Positions 1-8,701 are shown, numbered from the stretch's first letter. The stretch is 39,833 nt of DNA from Promethearchaeota archaeon (GCA_013375475.1 JABXKD010000022.1:1-39833); one strand, 5' to 3'. The notes: generated from the sequence alone by a model not told the origin. A program made the numbers and translations.

Positions 1-55
1 CAGTAATTTTTCAAGACAATGGCATTATTAAGAGTATGCAATTAGCAGCCTGCCT

Positions 56-1216
56 TTAAAATTTTAAAGGATATTTTCGATATTTTTCGATCGCGGCTCG
101 CATCGCCATTATATTTTCCCAGGGGATATTTATGATATCGTGGGAAGGTCCTACAAAATAACCCCCACCTTTTCCGGCACTTTTTATAGTATTTTTCACA
201 TTTTCCTCAACATCTTTAGGAGTACCGTAAGTTAAAACTCCAGAAGAATCTAATCCCCCCATAAAGCATAACTTATCCCCTAACGATTCCTTAAGCCCAG
301 GCAAGTCCACACCCGCTGTTGCCTCTAAAGATTGAATACAATTCAACCCCGCATCAACTAAATCCGGTAAAAATTGATCTATTTTTCCACAAGAGTGTAA
401 GATTATGAACACACTCCTTTTTTTACATGTCTGATATATTCTTTTATGGTATGGAAGGATAAATTTACGGAAAACATCTAAAGAGAAAAAAGGATTTTCC
501 TTGTAACCTAAATCGTCCCCAAACATAACAATATCGACGCCCACTTCAGCTAAGCGTTTTAAAATTTCGATGTTAACTTTAGTGTATTCTTCCATAATTT
601 CATGTATAAAACTGGGATTTTTTCGTATATAATACGCAAAGCGAGTAAATGTAACCCCCCCTATCAAAAATTCAGAGAGATCTATGGGTAAATTTACCAA
701 AGGATAGAAATATGGGGCAACAGCTTCAACAAATCGCTCCCATTTTTGAGAAGAGTACTTAACTCTATTGTTAATCCACTCTATTGGCTTTCCATATCGG
801 TCCCAATAAGAATGTAAGATTTCGGGGGTTGTAAAATAACCTCCAACGTACCAGGCATATTCTAAACCGGTGTTTACTTGTTTTTCAGTTCTATATAATC
901 TGCCATCCATTCTATTTAAACGACAGTTTGGATATTCTGGAGGTGCATTTTCATATCTAACTTTGATTTTGGTTTCTCCAAAAGGATCCATCCTGAAGAG
1001 ATCAACGTTCCAAAAGCGTTGCTCCGTGATATAATGCTTAATATTAGTAGCTTTATTTTCTACAAAAGTGCGATATTTATCCATCTCTCCTGATTTTTTG
1101 AAAGCTTGGAACGAACTACCAGTTTGTTCAAATCCAAAATAGTGAATTGGAACCATATCAGGTTCGCCATCAAGCTCGAGAGCTTTAAAAACTCGTTCTC
1201 GTTTTGATAAAACCAT
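56..1216 (-). CDS. URO-D-fold corrinoid methyltransferase-like protein
   Basis: This 386-residue protein has the uroporphyrinogen decarboxylase fold used by heme-synthesis URO-D and by MtaA/MtbA-type methylcobamide:thiol methyltransferases. The opening SKRERVFKAL and the late LHSCGK are typical of the methyltransferase-like branch. In MtaA/MtbA a His-x-Cys pair binds zinc, and His274 and Cys276 correspond to it. The third zinc Cys of the methanogen enzymes is not evident; the segment reads GPSHDI (about 356-361), as in many uncharacterised members. A methyl-transfer role from a corrinoid protein or methylated substrate is therefore likely, but the substrate cannot be told. No corrinoid-binding protein lies next to it. 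It is divergent from a Cys-rich ferredoxin with 224 bases between the starts, so the two may share control. The family call is firm and the exact reaction is open. Confidence 0.85.
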   Translation of the reverse strand: MVLSKRERVFKALELDGEPDMVPIHYFGFEQTGSSFQAFKKSGEMDKYRTFVENKATNIKHYITEQRFWNVDLFRMDPFGETKIKVRYENAPPEYPNCRLNRMDGRLYRTEKQVNTGLEYAWYVGGYFTTPEILHSYWDRYGKPIEWINNRVKYSSQKWERFVEAVAPYFYPLVNLPIDLSEFLIGGVTFTRFAYYIRKNPSFIHEIMEEYTKVNIEILKRLAEVGVDIVMFGDDLGYKENPFFSLDVFRKFILPYHKRIYQTCKKRSVFIILHSCGKIDQFLPDLVDAGLNCIQSLEATAGVDLPGLKESLGDKLCFMGGLDSSGVLTYGTPKDVEENVKNTIKSAGKGGGYFVGPSHDIINIPWENIMAMRAAIEKYRKYPLKF

Positions 1217-1379
1217 AATTCAGTTGAAATCTGATTATTTTAAAAATAAATTGAAATATTGGGGAGTAGAGTAATTGTATGTTAAAAAATATTCCTCAAA
1301 TTAAGAGAAATTGGACTTAATAGTAAGTTTAATTAATTATCTTAATATCTTAATCACTCAAAAAATTAACATAATAAGA

Positions 1380-1387
1380 TTTATATA
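1380..1387 (+). promoter_or_regulatory. TATA box and RBS for the Cys-rich ferredoxin
   Basis: TTTATATA lies about 54 bases upstream of the ATG at 1441. A ribosome binding site, AGGAGAG, lies at 1423-1429, about 11 bases before the start. Together they suggest a leadered archaeal promoter. The call rests on motif and position only. Confidence 0.45.
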
Positions 1388-1440
1388 CATCTAAGACAAG
1401 ATAACTTAGTAATAACAAAACTAGGAGAGAGAAATATAAC

Positions 1441-2271
1441 ATGAAAAAAAATCAAGAACTAGACTTAAAACCAATTGAAATTGACACACCTCGCGCAAAT
1501 CGATATAAAAAATTAGTAAGATTATCTAAAATTCCTGGTATTAAATTCATTCTCAATCGATACATGGATATTAAGAATTCTAATGGTTCAGCAATTCCTA
1601 TAAATGTGTCACTGGGCACTTATGAAGATAAAGTACTTCCTTTGATTGTTACCGAACATTTTATCAAAAAAGCAAGTCATATTGTTTTAATGGATTGCGG
1701 ATGTCGGGTAGCGAATGAATGTGAGAACCATGACATTCATCTTGGTTGCACTTGGTTAGGGGAGGCTACAAAAAGAATTGACCTTGAAAAATGGAAAACT
1801 CATAATGCTCATGTCGGAACCGTAGAGGAAGCATTAGAACGAGAACGCTTGGCTTATGAAAACGGATTGGTTCCTCATTTAGGCAGGTTAAAGGGAGATT
1901 CAATACGATATGGAACCTTACCCGATGATGGTCATTTCATGTCGCTTTGTCACTGTTGTTCTTGTTGTTGTATTTTAAGTACAATGAAATATGGTTCTTC
2001 GGATCTAAAAAAAATTATAACGAAGATGGAAGGAGTAATGGTAGAAGTTGATAGTGAAGTTTGTGTTGGATGTGGAACTTGTTTTAAAGTTTGCATATAT
2101 AATGCGATGAAAATGGTGGATGGAAAAGCGTTTATTGATCAAGATGAGTGTAAAGGATGCGGACGATGTGAAAGACAGTGCCAAAATGATGCGATTTCCA
2201 TAAGGATAGACGATTATAACCGTGTTAATGAACTAATTTCCCGTATCGAATCTCACGTTGATGTGACTTAA
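1441..2271 (+). CDS. Cys-rich two-[4Fe-4S] ferredoxin-domain protein
   Basis: A 276-residue soluble iron-sulfur protein. The C-terminal quarter is a standard 2x[4Fe-4S] ferredoxin, with clusters at Cys208/211/214/218 and Cys237/240/243/247. The N-terminal part carries a further Cys set (86, 88, 94, 103) and a dense cluster, CHCCSCCC (170-177), so extra metal or cluster sites are likely. I recognise the architecture as a recurring 'ferredoxin with N-terminal Cys-rich domain' but know no established function. Its divergent neighbour is a corrinoid methyltransferase-like gene. Low-potential electron donation to reactivate a corrinoid is therefore a reasonable guess, not shown by the sequence. 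The start is supported by AGGAGAG upstream. Confidence 0.8.
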   Translation: MKKNQELDLKPIEIDTPRANRYKKLVRLSKIPGIKFILNRYMDIKNSNGSAIPINVSLGTYEDKVLPLIVTEHFIKKASHIVLMDCGCRVANECENHDIHLGCTWLGEATKRIDLEKWKTHNAHVGTVEEALERERLAYENGLVPHLGRLKGDSIRYGTLPDDGHFMSLCHCCSCCCILSTMKYGSSDLKKIITKMEGVMVEVDSEVCVGCGTCFKVCIYNAMKMVDGKAFIDQDECKGCGRCERQCQNDAISIRIDDYNRVNELISRIESHVDVT

Positions 2272-2368
2272 ATCTATATGTTTAATACCCAAATATAACG
2301 TAATTATAAATTCTCTTCCCATATAGAGAAAATCTTATTATTAATTGGAATTATTAAGGTTTTAGTAG

Positions 2369-2389
2369 ACTTAAAATTTTTTTTTAAGT
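2369..2389. terminator. Hairpin/T-run between convergent genes
   Basis: ACTTAAAA (2369-2376) and TTTTAAGT (2382-2389) can pair around a five-T loop. The element sits between the ends of two convergent genes and could stop transcription from both sides. Archaeal termination often needs only a T-run, so the stem may be incidental. Confidence 0.4.
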
Positions 2390-2405
2390 TTCTATCTTGG
2401 AACTT

Positions 2406-3068
2406 TTAGTCAGCATTAACTCCTACAAATATTTCTTTGCGAAAGCTATCGAAAATAAACATCATTCCTATTATTAATAGTATAGGTGAAGTAATATTCA
2501 ACAGTTCTATTAAGAATATTTCTGATTTAAAAATACTTCCCATTCCAATAAGAATTACTCCTACAATAATTTTCAAGGATTTCTGTTTTGGCGTTCTTGT
2601 ATTTTTTAAAAGTATGAGGAACAATAAATAAGGAATGAATGAAGTCATAATCAAAAAATATAGCAGTATAATATTTGACAGACCTGAGAAATTTAAAAGA
2701 AGTATTATTATAAATGGGATAATTCCCACAAAATAATGTCTTTCGTAAGTTATCTTATTCATTACTTTCTCCAAATGTATGATTTTATTCCAAGAAGGAA
2801 AAAACAACATTAAAATCCTGATTCTAAGTAGTATATCGTAAGTAACGGAATCTATTGGTAAAGAGACTGAGAGAATTTTTATAAAATTTTCAATAGCTAT
2901 AATAAAAAAGAAGATTTCCCATGAAAATAAGTCGTTATAAAAGTGAAAGTCTTTTTCTTTAGAGAATTTCTTTGAAATGTAAAGCTTATTAATAATACTT
3001 AAAGCTATTAAAATAGAAAAAACTGCATTAACTAAAAATAATAATGTACCGATAAGTACGATATCCAA
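2406..3068 (-). CDS. 7TM membrane protein, function unknown
   Basis: A 220-residue, very hydrophobic protein with about seven predicted membrane segments and a short, charged C-terminus. I see no catalytic motif. The layout, seven helices with the last followed by a short DxxRK segment, resembles the membrane part of the two 7TM-longin proteins at 27.8-30.0 kb, but here there is no cytoplasmic domain. The gene starts two bases after the stop of the upstream nitroreductase-like gene, so the two are probably co-transcribed and co-translated. A role as a sensor or as a membrane anchor for the nitroreductase-like partner is conjecture. Confidence 0.65.
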   Translation of the reverse strand: MDIVLIGTLLFLVNAVFSILIALSIINKLYISKKFSKEKDFHFYNDLFSWEIFFFIIAIENFIKILSVSLPIDSVTYDILLRIRILMLFFPSWNKIIHLEKVMNKITYERHYFVGIIPFIIILLLNFSGLSNIILLYFLIMTSFIPYLLFLILLKNTRTPKQKSLKIIVGVILIGMGSIFKSEIFLIELLNITSPILLIIGMMFIFDSFRKEIFVGVNAD

Positions 3069-3070
3069 TG

Positions 3071-4360
3071 TTATCCCTCTAATAAATGAAACAATACAAT
3101 TGGTACTAAATTTCCTTCAAGGGATACCCGCTCATTGTCTGCACGATTCACTAAATTATTTGCCGTCTTATTTATCTCCTGTTCAGCAGAATCGAGATTG
3201 AACAATGTTCTATATTTTGGATCGTCTGGATTTGATAATATTTTCTTTTTCCATTTCAAACCTAAAGCATTTGCTTGTAATTGTAGCCCCGCTAATGCCA
3301 TTCCAGCCTCAACTTCGGCCCAATACTTAAGATTCATAATTCTGTGCATTAATCCAGCACACGGTTTTTTTCGATCTATACATAATAGTATGGCATAATT
3401 AGAAAAACTAGTATCAAACTCCTTCTCAATCTCAGCACTGATAGGCTCAGAGCTAAATTGTCGCAGAAAATGGTCGTAGGTTATGGTTCCATTAACCTTA
3501 ATCCATCGATTTAACGCAGAATACCCAACTGGATTATAGACGTACGATCCTTCTGAGATTTCAGCCAGATACTTTACATAAACTATTGGATATATTGCAT
3601 ATCCCGCACATCCTGATGCGTGCACACGACCATAACCATTTTTTTCTAAAGTATCACGATTTCCATGGGTCGCATGATCAGTCTCTCCTTGACAAGCCCA
3701 GAGAAGTTGAGAGATTTGGTGTAAATTTGTGTGGTTTGGTACCTTTTCATCAACCAGATTAAAAATAACATCATCTAATGGAACACCTTTATACTTATTC
3801 TCATAGATTGCGCGGTCCTTGTAGCAAGCTGGAGTGTCGAGTAAGATCGTGCCCTCCTCTACCTTTTTTTGAAGAGGTTTTGCAGTATCTTCTACTAACG
3901 ATGCCCTATCTCTCTCTCGAACTGCTACCGAATATAAAAACGCATGATTTTGATTCGTTAAATTGTTAACGAGCTTATTCAATTTTTTAGGCGCTCTTGC
4001 CCGTTGTGATACACCAAGTCCAATACTAACCACTTTTAAAGAGAGATATTGCCACGTAATCCCTACCCGAATTAAATCCTCGAATTCAATAGATTCCTTC
4101 CAAAACAATTCAGGATAAACTTCCATACTAAATTTTGTTTTTTCTTTATCAGATAATCGAACCAAACCATCGCTATTATATTTGTATATCCCTCTAGAGT
4201 AATCGTCCCCATCTGGTAAAACAACAAATAGAGATTTTAAAGGTGCCGCTTGAAGTGTAGAGTTACAAATCTCTTCAACTACAGATAACGGCAAAATACG
4301 ACCCTCACCAGAGCAATCTTTTCTTCTTGCCAAACACTCTTGTAAACTCATTTTAAACAT
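3071..4360 (-). CDS. Tandem nitroreductase-like (SagB-type) protein
   Basis: A 429-residue protein of the FMN-dependent nitroreductase superfamily, closest in pattern to SagB-type dehydrogenases, which oxidise azolines in peptide-modification clusters. The second half shows the usual signs: QLLWACQG near 215-225, RVHASGCAGYAIYP near 247-260, and the helix EAGMALAGLQLQANALGL near 350-367. The first half is a weaker version of the same fold (FVVLPDG..RGIYKYN, then ITWQYLSLKVVSIGLG), so the protein looks like two fused nitroreductase-like domains, as in some SagB relatives. No peptide precursor, YcaO or other modification enzyme lies nearby, so the substrate is unknown. The 7TM gene follows two bases after the stop. 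The start could be Met1 or Met4. Confidence 0.75.
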   Translation of the reverse strand: MFKMSLQECLARRKDCSGEGRILPLSVVEEICNSTLQAAPLKSLFVVLPDGDDYSRGIYKYNSDGLVRLSDKEKTKFSMEVYPELFWKESIEFEDLIRVGITWQYLSLKVVSIGLGVSQRARAPKKLNKLVNNLTNQNHAFLYSVAVRERDRASLVEDTAKPLQKKVEEGTILLDTPACYKDRAIYENKYKGVPLDDVIFNLVDEKVPNHTNLHQISQLLWACQGETDHATHGNRDTLEKNGYGRVHASGCAGYAIYPIVYVKYLAEISEGSYVYNPVGYSALNRWIKVNGTITYDHFLRQFSSEPISAEIEKEFDTSFSNYAILLCIDRKKPCAGLMHRIMNLKYWAEVEAGMALAGLQLQANALGLKWKKKILSNPDDPKYRTLFNLDSAEQEINKTANNLVNRADNERVSLEGNLVPIVLFHLLEG

Positions 4361-4444
4361 GATATTATTTTAATAAATGCACCACATGTAAAAAATAGTA
4401 TTACACTATAATAATTTTAAAGAAAAAATTAAAATAAAATAAGA

Positions 4445-5533
4445 TTATTTCTGATCAGTTAAATATTCGTTCATTTCTACAAATGAACTCGTCCTAATTA
4501 ATGCTGCTTTTAAGAATTGAAATCCAATGTCATAAGTTGAGCCGTCTCCAGCTATATGGATGACATATGGCACTTCTCCGTTAAAGACATTCTTAGATTT
4601 TAGAATTTTATAGGTAGTACTAATAGCATCTGCGATTGTAGCACCTGATTCGAAAAGATGATGCACCCATGGCACTTTCCATGAAGTCACAAAGTCTTTG
4701 GATGTAGAAACTTCAGAGCAACTAGTATTATTTACATAAATAATATTATTTTCAGTTACAGCTGTGGCAGCAGTTGCTAATTGGTTTAGAACCATCCCAG
4801 CACCACAACCAGGACATAATCCATGACCTGGATGTAAATGTTGTTGAGGTTCTAAAGCTTTCCGGTTAACACGGTAAAAATCTACAGGTTTTTCAGCTCC
4901 AAATTGCTCAATCAAACCCTTTAATTTCAAATTTCGTTGCTCGGTGAGGTATATAATTTCATCTATCTCCCTTTCAAGGAATTTTGGCTTGAAAAGATGT
5001 TTAAACCGACCCATAGATTTAAGATATTCAACAAATTTCTCTTTATCAATATCTAATCCTCGATAATACGAGAAAGTTGGCACTCCATCTTTTACTCTAA
5101 TCGTATATAATGGCCAGTAACCGCAATCGGTAGCCATTTTTGAGATTTTCAAAGCATCGCTTGCTCCATGACGCCAGCCCCTCATACAGTCGGAATAAGA
5201 TTGAATAAAAGCTGATCCATCAGTTTTTAATGCTTCAGCTACTTTACCCATAAAATCATTAGGAAATGCTGGATTTGTCGTCGCTAAGAAAAGTGATTTT
5301 GTACCATAAAACGCAAATGGAGTAACTAAATCCTGTTTTACTCCAATCTTTCCAGGTATCTTTTCTCCTCCAGGTCCAGTAGTCGTTGATGCATATGGGG
5401 GTGTTCCACCTGACTCTTGAATACCTGTATTCATGAAAGCTTCGTTGTCATAATTAAAGAATAATACATTGCTTTTTCCATCTCGAGCAAGGATATCTTC
5501 AAACTTAATAATGTTTCGTTCTGGCTGAGACAT
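4445..5533 (-). CDS. porB: Circularly permuted 2-oxoacid:ferredoxin oxidoreductase beta subunit
   Basis: The TPP- and cluster-binding beta subunit (362 residues) of a POR-type enzyme, with its two halves in swapped order. Residues about 18-215 match the C-terminal half of normal PorB: YDNEAFMNTG (28-37), DCMRGWR (115-121) and MGRFKHLF (174-181). After a short linker, residues about 234-345 match the N-terminal half: LCPGCGAG (239-246), SCSEVSTS (271-278), WKVPW (285-289) and GDGSTYDIG (329-337). The window's other PorB (10671-12161) has the normal order. All four expected cluster cysteines remain (116, 240, 243, 272), as does the split GDG/DNE thiamine motif, so activity seems possible. The start lies one base after the porA stop, with GGGGGT upstream, and there is a single uninterrupted frame. 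Identity is certain; function after permutation is inferred. Confidence 0.9.
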   Translation of the reverse strand: MSQPERNIIKFEDILARDGKSNVLFFNYDNEAFMNTGIQESGGTPPYASTTTGPGGEKIPGKIGVKQDLVTPFAFYGTKSLFLATTNPAFPNDFMGKVAEALKTDGSAFIQSYSDCMRGWRHGASDALKISKMATDCGYWPLYTIRVKDGVPTFSYYRGLDIDKEKFVEYLKSMGRFKHLFKPKFLEREIDEIIYLTEQRNLKLKGLIEQFGAEKPVDFYRVNRKALEPQQHLHPGHGLCPGCGAGMVLNQLATAATAVTENNIIYVNNTSCSEVSTSKDFVTSWKVPWVHHLFESGATIADAISTTYKILKSKNVFNGEVPYVIHIAGDGSTYDIGFQFLKAALIRTSSFVEMNEYLTDQK

Positions 5534-5534
5534 T

Positions 5535-6764
5535 TTAGATATCGACCCCCATTATTTTTTCTTTTGATTCCCTTACGCCAAGATACATATATAACTTACC
5601 TTTCATGTCATTGATAGATTCAATTTTCTTCTTTGCTACATCAAATTCATCTTTGGTTACATCTCGGCCTCCTAAACCAACAATGAAACTTCTAAAAATA
5701 GTTCCAAGCGGATATAAAGCTGAAGCAATTGACATTGAAAATGGTGGAAGCATTCCGTTTAAAGAATCGGATTTTTCTAGTATAATAAGTTTCTCGATAT
5801 GATGATCTTCAACTATCTTTTGTAATTGTTTATATGGAAAAGGTCGAAAAGTCCTAATTTTTATTAATCCTATATCCTTATTTTTTATCATCCAGCTGAT
5901 TATATTTCCACACATAGAACCCATTGTGACAAAAGCGGTATTAGAACTGTTATCTAAGTTATATGTTTCGATTAAATTATAATTTCGTCCAGTAGCTTTG
6001 CTAAATTCTTCAAATGTTTTTTCCATAATCTCTAATACTGGCTCTTTTGCTTCATCAAGTTGCTTTCTACCTTCCATAAAGAAGCTTGGAGTGACTATTC
6101 CCCCCCAAGTACCCGGTTTTTTAGTATTAATTGTATGTCTTGGCTTCTTGGGTGTTATTTTTCTTACTATTTCATCTGGAATCAAAGTTAGTTTTTGAAC
6201 TGAGTGAGATATAATAAATCCATCATGAACAAACATAGTCGGGAATAATGAGTCTTCCGAAATCATTACAGCTAAAATTGCTGCATCATAGGTTTCTTGC
6301 ACATTTTCTGACACAATTGTATTCCAACCTAGTTCTGAATTAGTTTGTGTAAATTCCCATGAATTCCATATTGATAAATTAGGTGAGTTGAATGCTCTTG
6401 CTGAAATCAACATTGTTAAAGGAACTCTCCATCCTACGGCCATTGGTAGGGCTTCAGTCATAAGTAGATATCCTTGAGAGGCTGTTGCTGTAAAAGTTCT
6501 AGCTCCAGCAGCACAAGCTGCGGTGGAATAAGAGATAGCTGCTAATTCTGATTCAACATTAACAAATGCCGCCTTTAATCTACCTTGATGAACCACATCA
6601 GACAAACCCTCTACCGATTGAGTTTGAGGAGTGATAGGAAAAGCACAGATAACATCAGGTTCAGTTTGAGTTACTGCTCCTGCTACGGCATAGTTTCCAA
6701 TCATGGTTGTTTCTATCGGTTCTCTAATTTCTTTAAAAAATACTTTCATAGGTTCAATTGACAT
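5535..6764 (-). CDS. porA: 2-oxoacid:ferredoxin oxidoreductase alpha subunit
   Basis: The alpha subunit binds the pyrimidine end of TPP and the 2-oxoacid, pairing with the permuted beta subunit just downstream. Family marks include FPITPQTQSVEGLS near the N-terminus, the following VESELAAIS with the TPP-activating Glu, and VGLGGRD near the C-terminus. The segment after SARAFNSP reads WNSWEFTQTN, whereas the second alpha subunit here (14453-15619) has the usual HxDHxDSMGARD pattern. This enzyme may therefore use an acid other than pyruvate. I place the start at ATG 6764 because a strong RBS (GGAGGTA, 6771-6777) precedes it and it follows the upstream stop by one base; an in-frame ATG at 6839 would overlap porCD. 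Product length is 409 residues. Confidence 0.88.
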   Translation of the reverse strand: MSIEPMKVFFKEIREPIETTMIGNYAVAGAVTQTEPDVICAFPITPQTQSVEGLSDVVHQGRLKAAFVNVESELAAISYSTAACAAGARTFTATASQGYLLMTEALPMAVGWRVPLTMLISARAFNSPNLSIWNSWEFTQTNSELGWNTIVSENVQETYDAAILAVMISEDSLFPTMFVHDGFIISHSVQKLTLIPDEIVRKITPKKPRHTINTKKPGTWGGIVTPSFFMEGRKQLDEAKEPVLEIMEKTFEEFSKATGRNYNLIETYNLDNSSNTAFVTMGSMCGNIISWMIKNKDIGLIKIRTFRPFPYKQLQKIVEDHHIEKLIILEKSDSLNGMLPPFSMSIASALYPLGTIFRSFIVGLGGRDVTKDEFDVAKKKIESINDMKGKLYMYLGVRESKEKIMGVDI

Positions 6765-6765
6765 A

Positions 6766-7767
6766 TTAATTACCTCCTTCTTGATCTTCTGGAACCGCAC
6801 ATGCTGCAGGCCCCTGTTTAAGTTTTTTACCAAATGCATTAACGGGACATATTTCTAAACAATTTAAGCATGATTTACAGTGAAAGCTGTCTATTCCTGC
6901 CATATGCCATAATCCATCGTCTCCTTTTTTTCGTACAATGGCAAAATCAGGGCATATATACCAACACTGTGCGCAGTCTGTACAGGTATCTTCATCCCAA
7001 ATTAGTTCCCATTCTCCCCAACTTCCCGTATTCACCTGATCACTACCAACGGAGATGATATCCTCATCGCAATACCACACTCCCGCTATATCTACTTCCT
7101 TATACCCTGGTAATCCTAATTCAACTTGTTGCCATGGAATTTTTGTATCAATTGTGAAATCAGGCTCAAGTCCCATATCATATACACAAGTTTCTTCAAT
7201 AGCTTGTTTAATTGCTTCAATGTTTTTTCCCGCTATTTCACCTTTAAACCGTCTTAGAATTGCATCAGATAATTCTTCTAAGGTAAAAATATAAGAAACT
7301 CGAATTAAAGCACCTAAAATGATAGTATTAGTAATGTTTCGACCTAATACATCTAATGCAATTCTAGTCGCATCGATAGTAGCGACATTAATATCCTTCC
7401 TTCCTACAGTTTGTTGAATACTCACTTGATCTAATGAGGTATTTACAATTAGCCATCCTCCTTTAGGCATTCCTGCTGTAACGTCTATTTCGCCCAATAA
7501 TGAAGAATCTAAGACAGATACGAAGTGGGGAGCATAAACTTGTTCATTGGATCTTATTAATTCTTCATTTGCGGATAATCTCACATAACTCTCTGTGGGG
7601 CTTCCCATACGCTCAGCACCAAATTTTGGTTGGCAAACACCATAACCATAAAATGCTTCAACGCACAAATTAGAAGCAGTTACCCCTCCTTGTCCTCCAC
7701 GGGCATGAAATCTTAAGTTAATCACATTGTTTTTTAATATTTCCTTAATATGTTCTGGAGTTAACAT
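6766..7767 (-). CDS. 2-oxoacid:ferredoxin oxidoreductase gamma-delta fusion
   Basis: A 333-residue fusion of the gamma and delta (ferredoxin) subunits of a POR-type enzyme. The N-terminal 190 or so residues are the gamma domain, with FHARGGQGGVTAS near 20-32 and the FGAERMGSPTESYVR segment. The C-terminal third holds two [4Fe-4S] motifs, CTDCAQCWYICP and CKSCLNCLEICP, which would carry electrons from the beta subunit to external ferredoxin. In the second operon here the two subunits are separate genes, so the fusion is specific to this enzyme. It is the first gene of a tight gamma/delta-alpha-beta operon read leftward. The 508 bases upstream must hold the promoter. Confidence 0.88.
   Translation of the reverse strand: MLTPEHIKEILKNNVINLRFHARGGQGGVTASNLCVEAFYGYGVCQPKFGAERMGSPTESYVRLSANEELIRSNEQVYAPHFVSVLDSSLLGEIDVTAGMPKGGWLIVNTSLDQVSIQQTVGRKDINVATIDATRIALDVLGRNITNTIILGALIRVSYIFTLEELSDAILRRFKGEIAGKNIEAIKQAIEETCVYDMGLEPDFTIDTKIPWQQVELGLPGYKEVDIAGVWYCDEDIISVGSDQVNTGSWGEWELIWDEDTCTDCAQCWYICPDFAIVRKKGDDGLWHMAGIDSFHCKSCLNCLEICPVNAFGKKLKQGPAACAVPEDQEGGN
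6771..6777 (-). promoter_or_regulatory. Ribosome binding site fixing the porA start
   Basis: On the minus strand this reads GGAGGTA, a near-perfect match to the 16S anti-Shine-Dalgarno. It lies about seven bases before ATG 6764, inside the end of the gamma-delta gene. It decides for the shorter porA product and indicates translational coupling. Confidence 0.7.
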
Positions 7768-8275
7768 CTTTTTTCAATTTTTTTAGTGATTGTGTATTTG
7801 AAATTATGTTATTGAAATTAAATTCTTTTTTATAATTTAATATTAATTTCTAAAACTAAAATTTTTAAAACAAATTTATTAAAAGCATTAAAATATAATA
7901 AAAAAGTGATAATTTTAAAAATTATTATTAATAAATTCCGCTACTTTACTTCCTACTATTAAAATAAATTGGATTTTTAATCCTTCAATTTAGATAATCT
8001 GAATAATTTTGTGCTTTTTTATTTTAACACTTTTTTATTCTTTAAAAAAATTTAGAAATTAAATGCTATTCAGAATCGAATGATAAATATAGACAAATAC
8101 TCCAATAATAGTATTTTTTCAAAGATTTATAAGATATAAAAAAAACCTAAATAGATGTACGGATTTCGACAACCATTAGCATTTTCTGATAATCCTATTT
8201 ACAATTAAAAATATATAAATGATCTATTTCCATATATTAATTAAAGGTACAATTAAATATATCTAGTGTAGATTT
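7768..8275. other. AT-rich divergent intergenic region
   Basis: About 500 bases between the leftward POR operon and the rightward MvhD-like gene. The stretch is extremely AT-rich and holds no convincing coding frame or RNA gene. TATA-like stretches, including TTAAATATAT (8253-8262) and AAAATATATAAA (about 8207-8218), precede the rightward gene. Promoters for both directions are expected here. Confidence 0.4.
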
Positions 8276-8701
8276 ATGGAATTTAAGATTCTTATCATTA
8301 CAACTCCGGGCTGCATTTTAAGTGAACAAATACTCACAGAATTGATGAATAAAAAGGATGGAAATTTACTAAAGATTTCAAAAGATGAAAATTTGGGCAC
8401 TTTAGATGTTAAAAGAATTATTTCTGCTATATTAGACGGTATTGATGGGATATTTATAATTATAAAGAGAAAAATAAAAGATGGTAAAAAATATTCTAAT
8501 TATGATTCATTTATAAAAGTTATAGTAGAAGCTAATAGAATATTAGAAAGAAGGGATTTTGGGGATAACAGGGTAAATTTTTGCTACTGGGCGGGTAAAT
8601 CTTCTCATGAATTAACCAAAGAATTTAGTCGTTTTTATAAAAGCATTAAGAGTTTAGGTTTAAATCCTCTAAATCAAGAAAAACTTGAGCTCCATGTATA
8701 A
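8276..8701 (+). CDS. MvhD/FrhD-like protein lacking cluster cysteines
   Basis: A 141-residue protein. Its order of elements follows MvhD, the [2Fe-2S] electron-transfer subunit that links hydrogenase to HdrA: an N-terminal FKILIITTPGC strand, a middle DGIDGIFIII strand, then a SNYDSFIKVIVEANRIL helix and a C-terminal FCYWAGKSSHELTKEFSRF segment. The last aligns with EWISAAEGKRFADIVSQ in the MvhD domain of the window's HdrA. The CNWCSY, MCSGR and GCHPQDCHY cysteines are absent; only Cys14 and Cys104 remain. It is therefore a divergent homologue that probably binds no [2Fe-2S] cluster. It precedes an FrhB-like gene by 80 bases on the same strand, so the pair probably forms one unit. The homology is my own reading and should be treated as moderate. 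Confidence 0.55.
   Translation: MEFKILIITTPGCILSEQILTELMNKKDGNLLKISKDENLGTLDVKRIISAILDGIDGIFIIIKRKIKDGKKYSNYDSFIKVIVEANRILERRDFGDNRVNFCYWAGKSSHELTKEFSRFYKSIKSLGLNPLNQEKLELHV

Noticed and set aside
4445..5533. Assembly error as the cause of the PorB half-swap
   Set aside because: The frame is open throughout, the start lies one base after the porA stop with a ribosome-binding-like GGGGGT, all cluster cysteines are kept, and the junction ends show traces of a duplicated segment. A misjoin would be unlikely to give all of these. It still deserves a check of reads.
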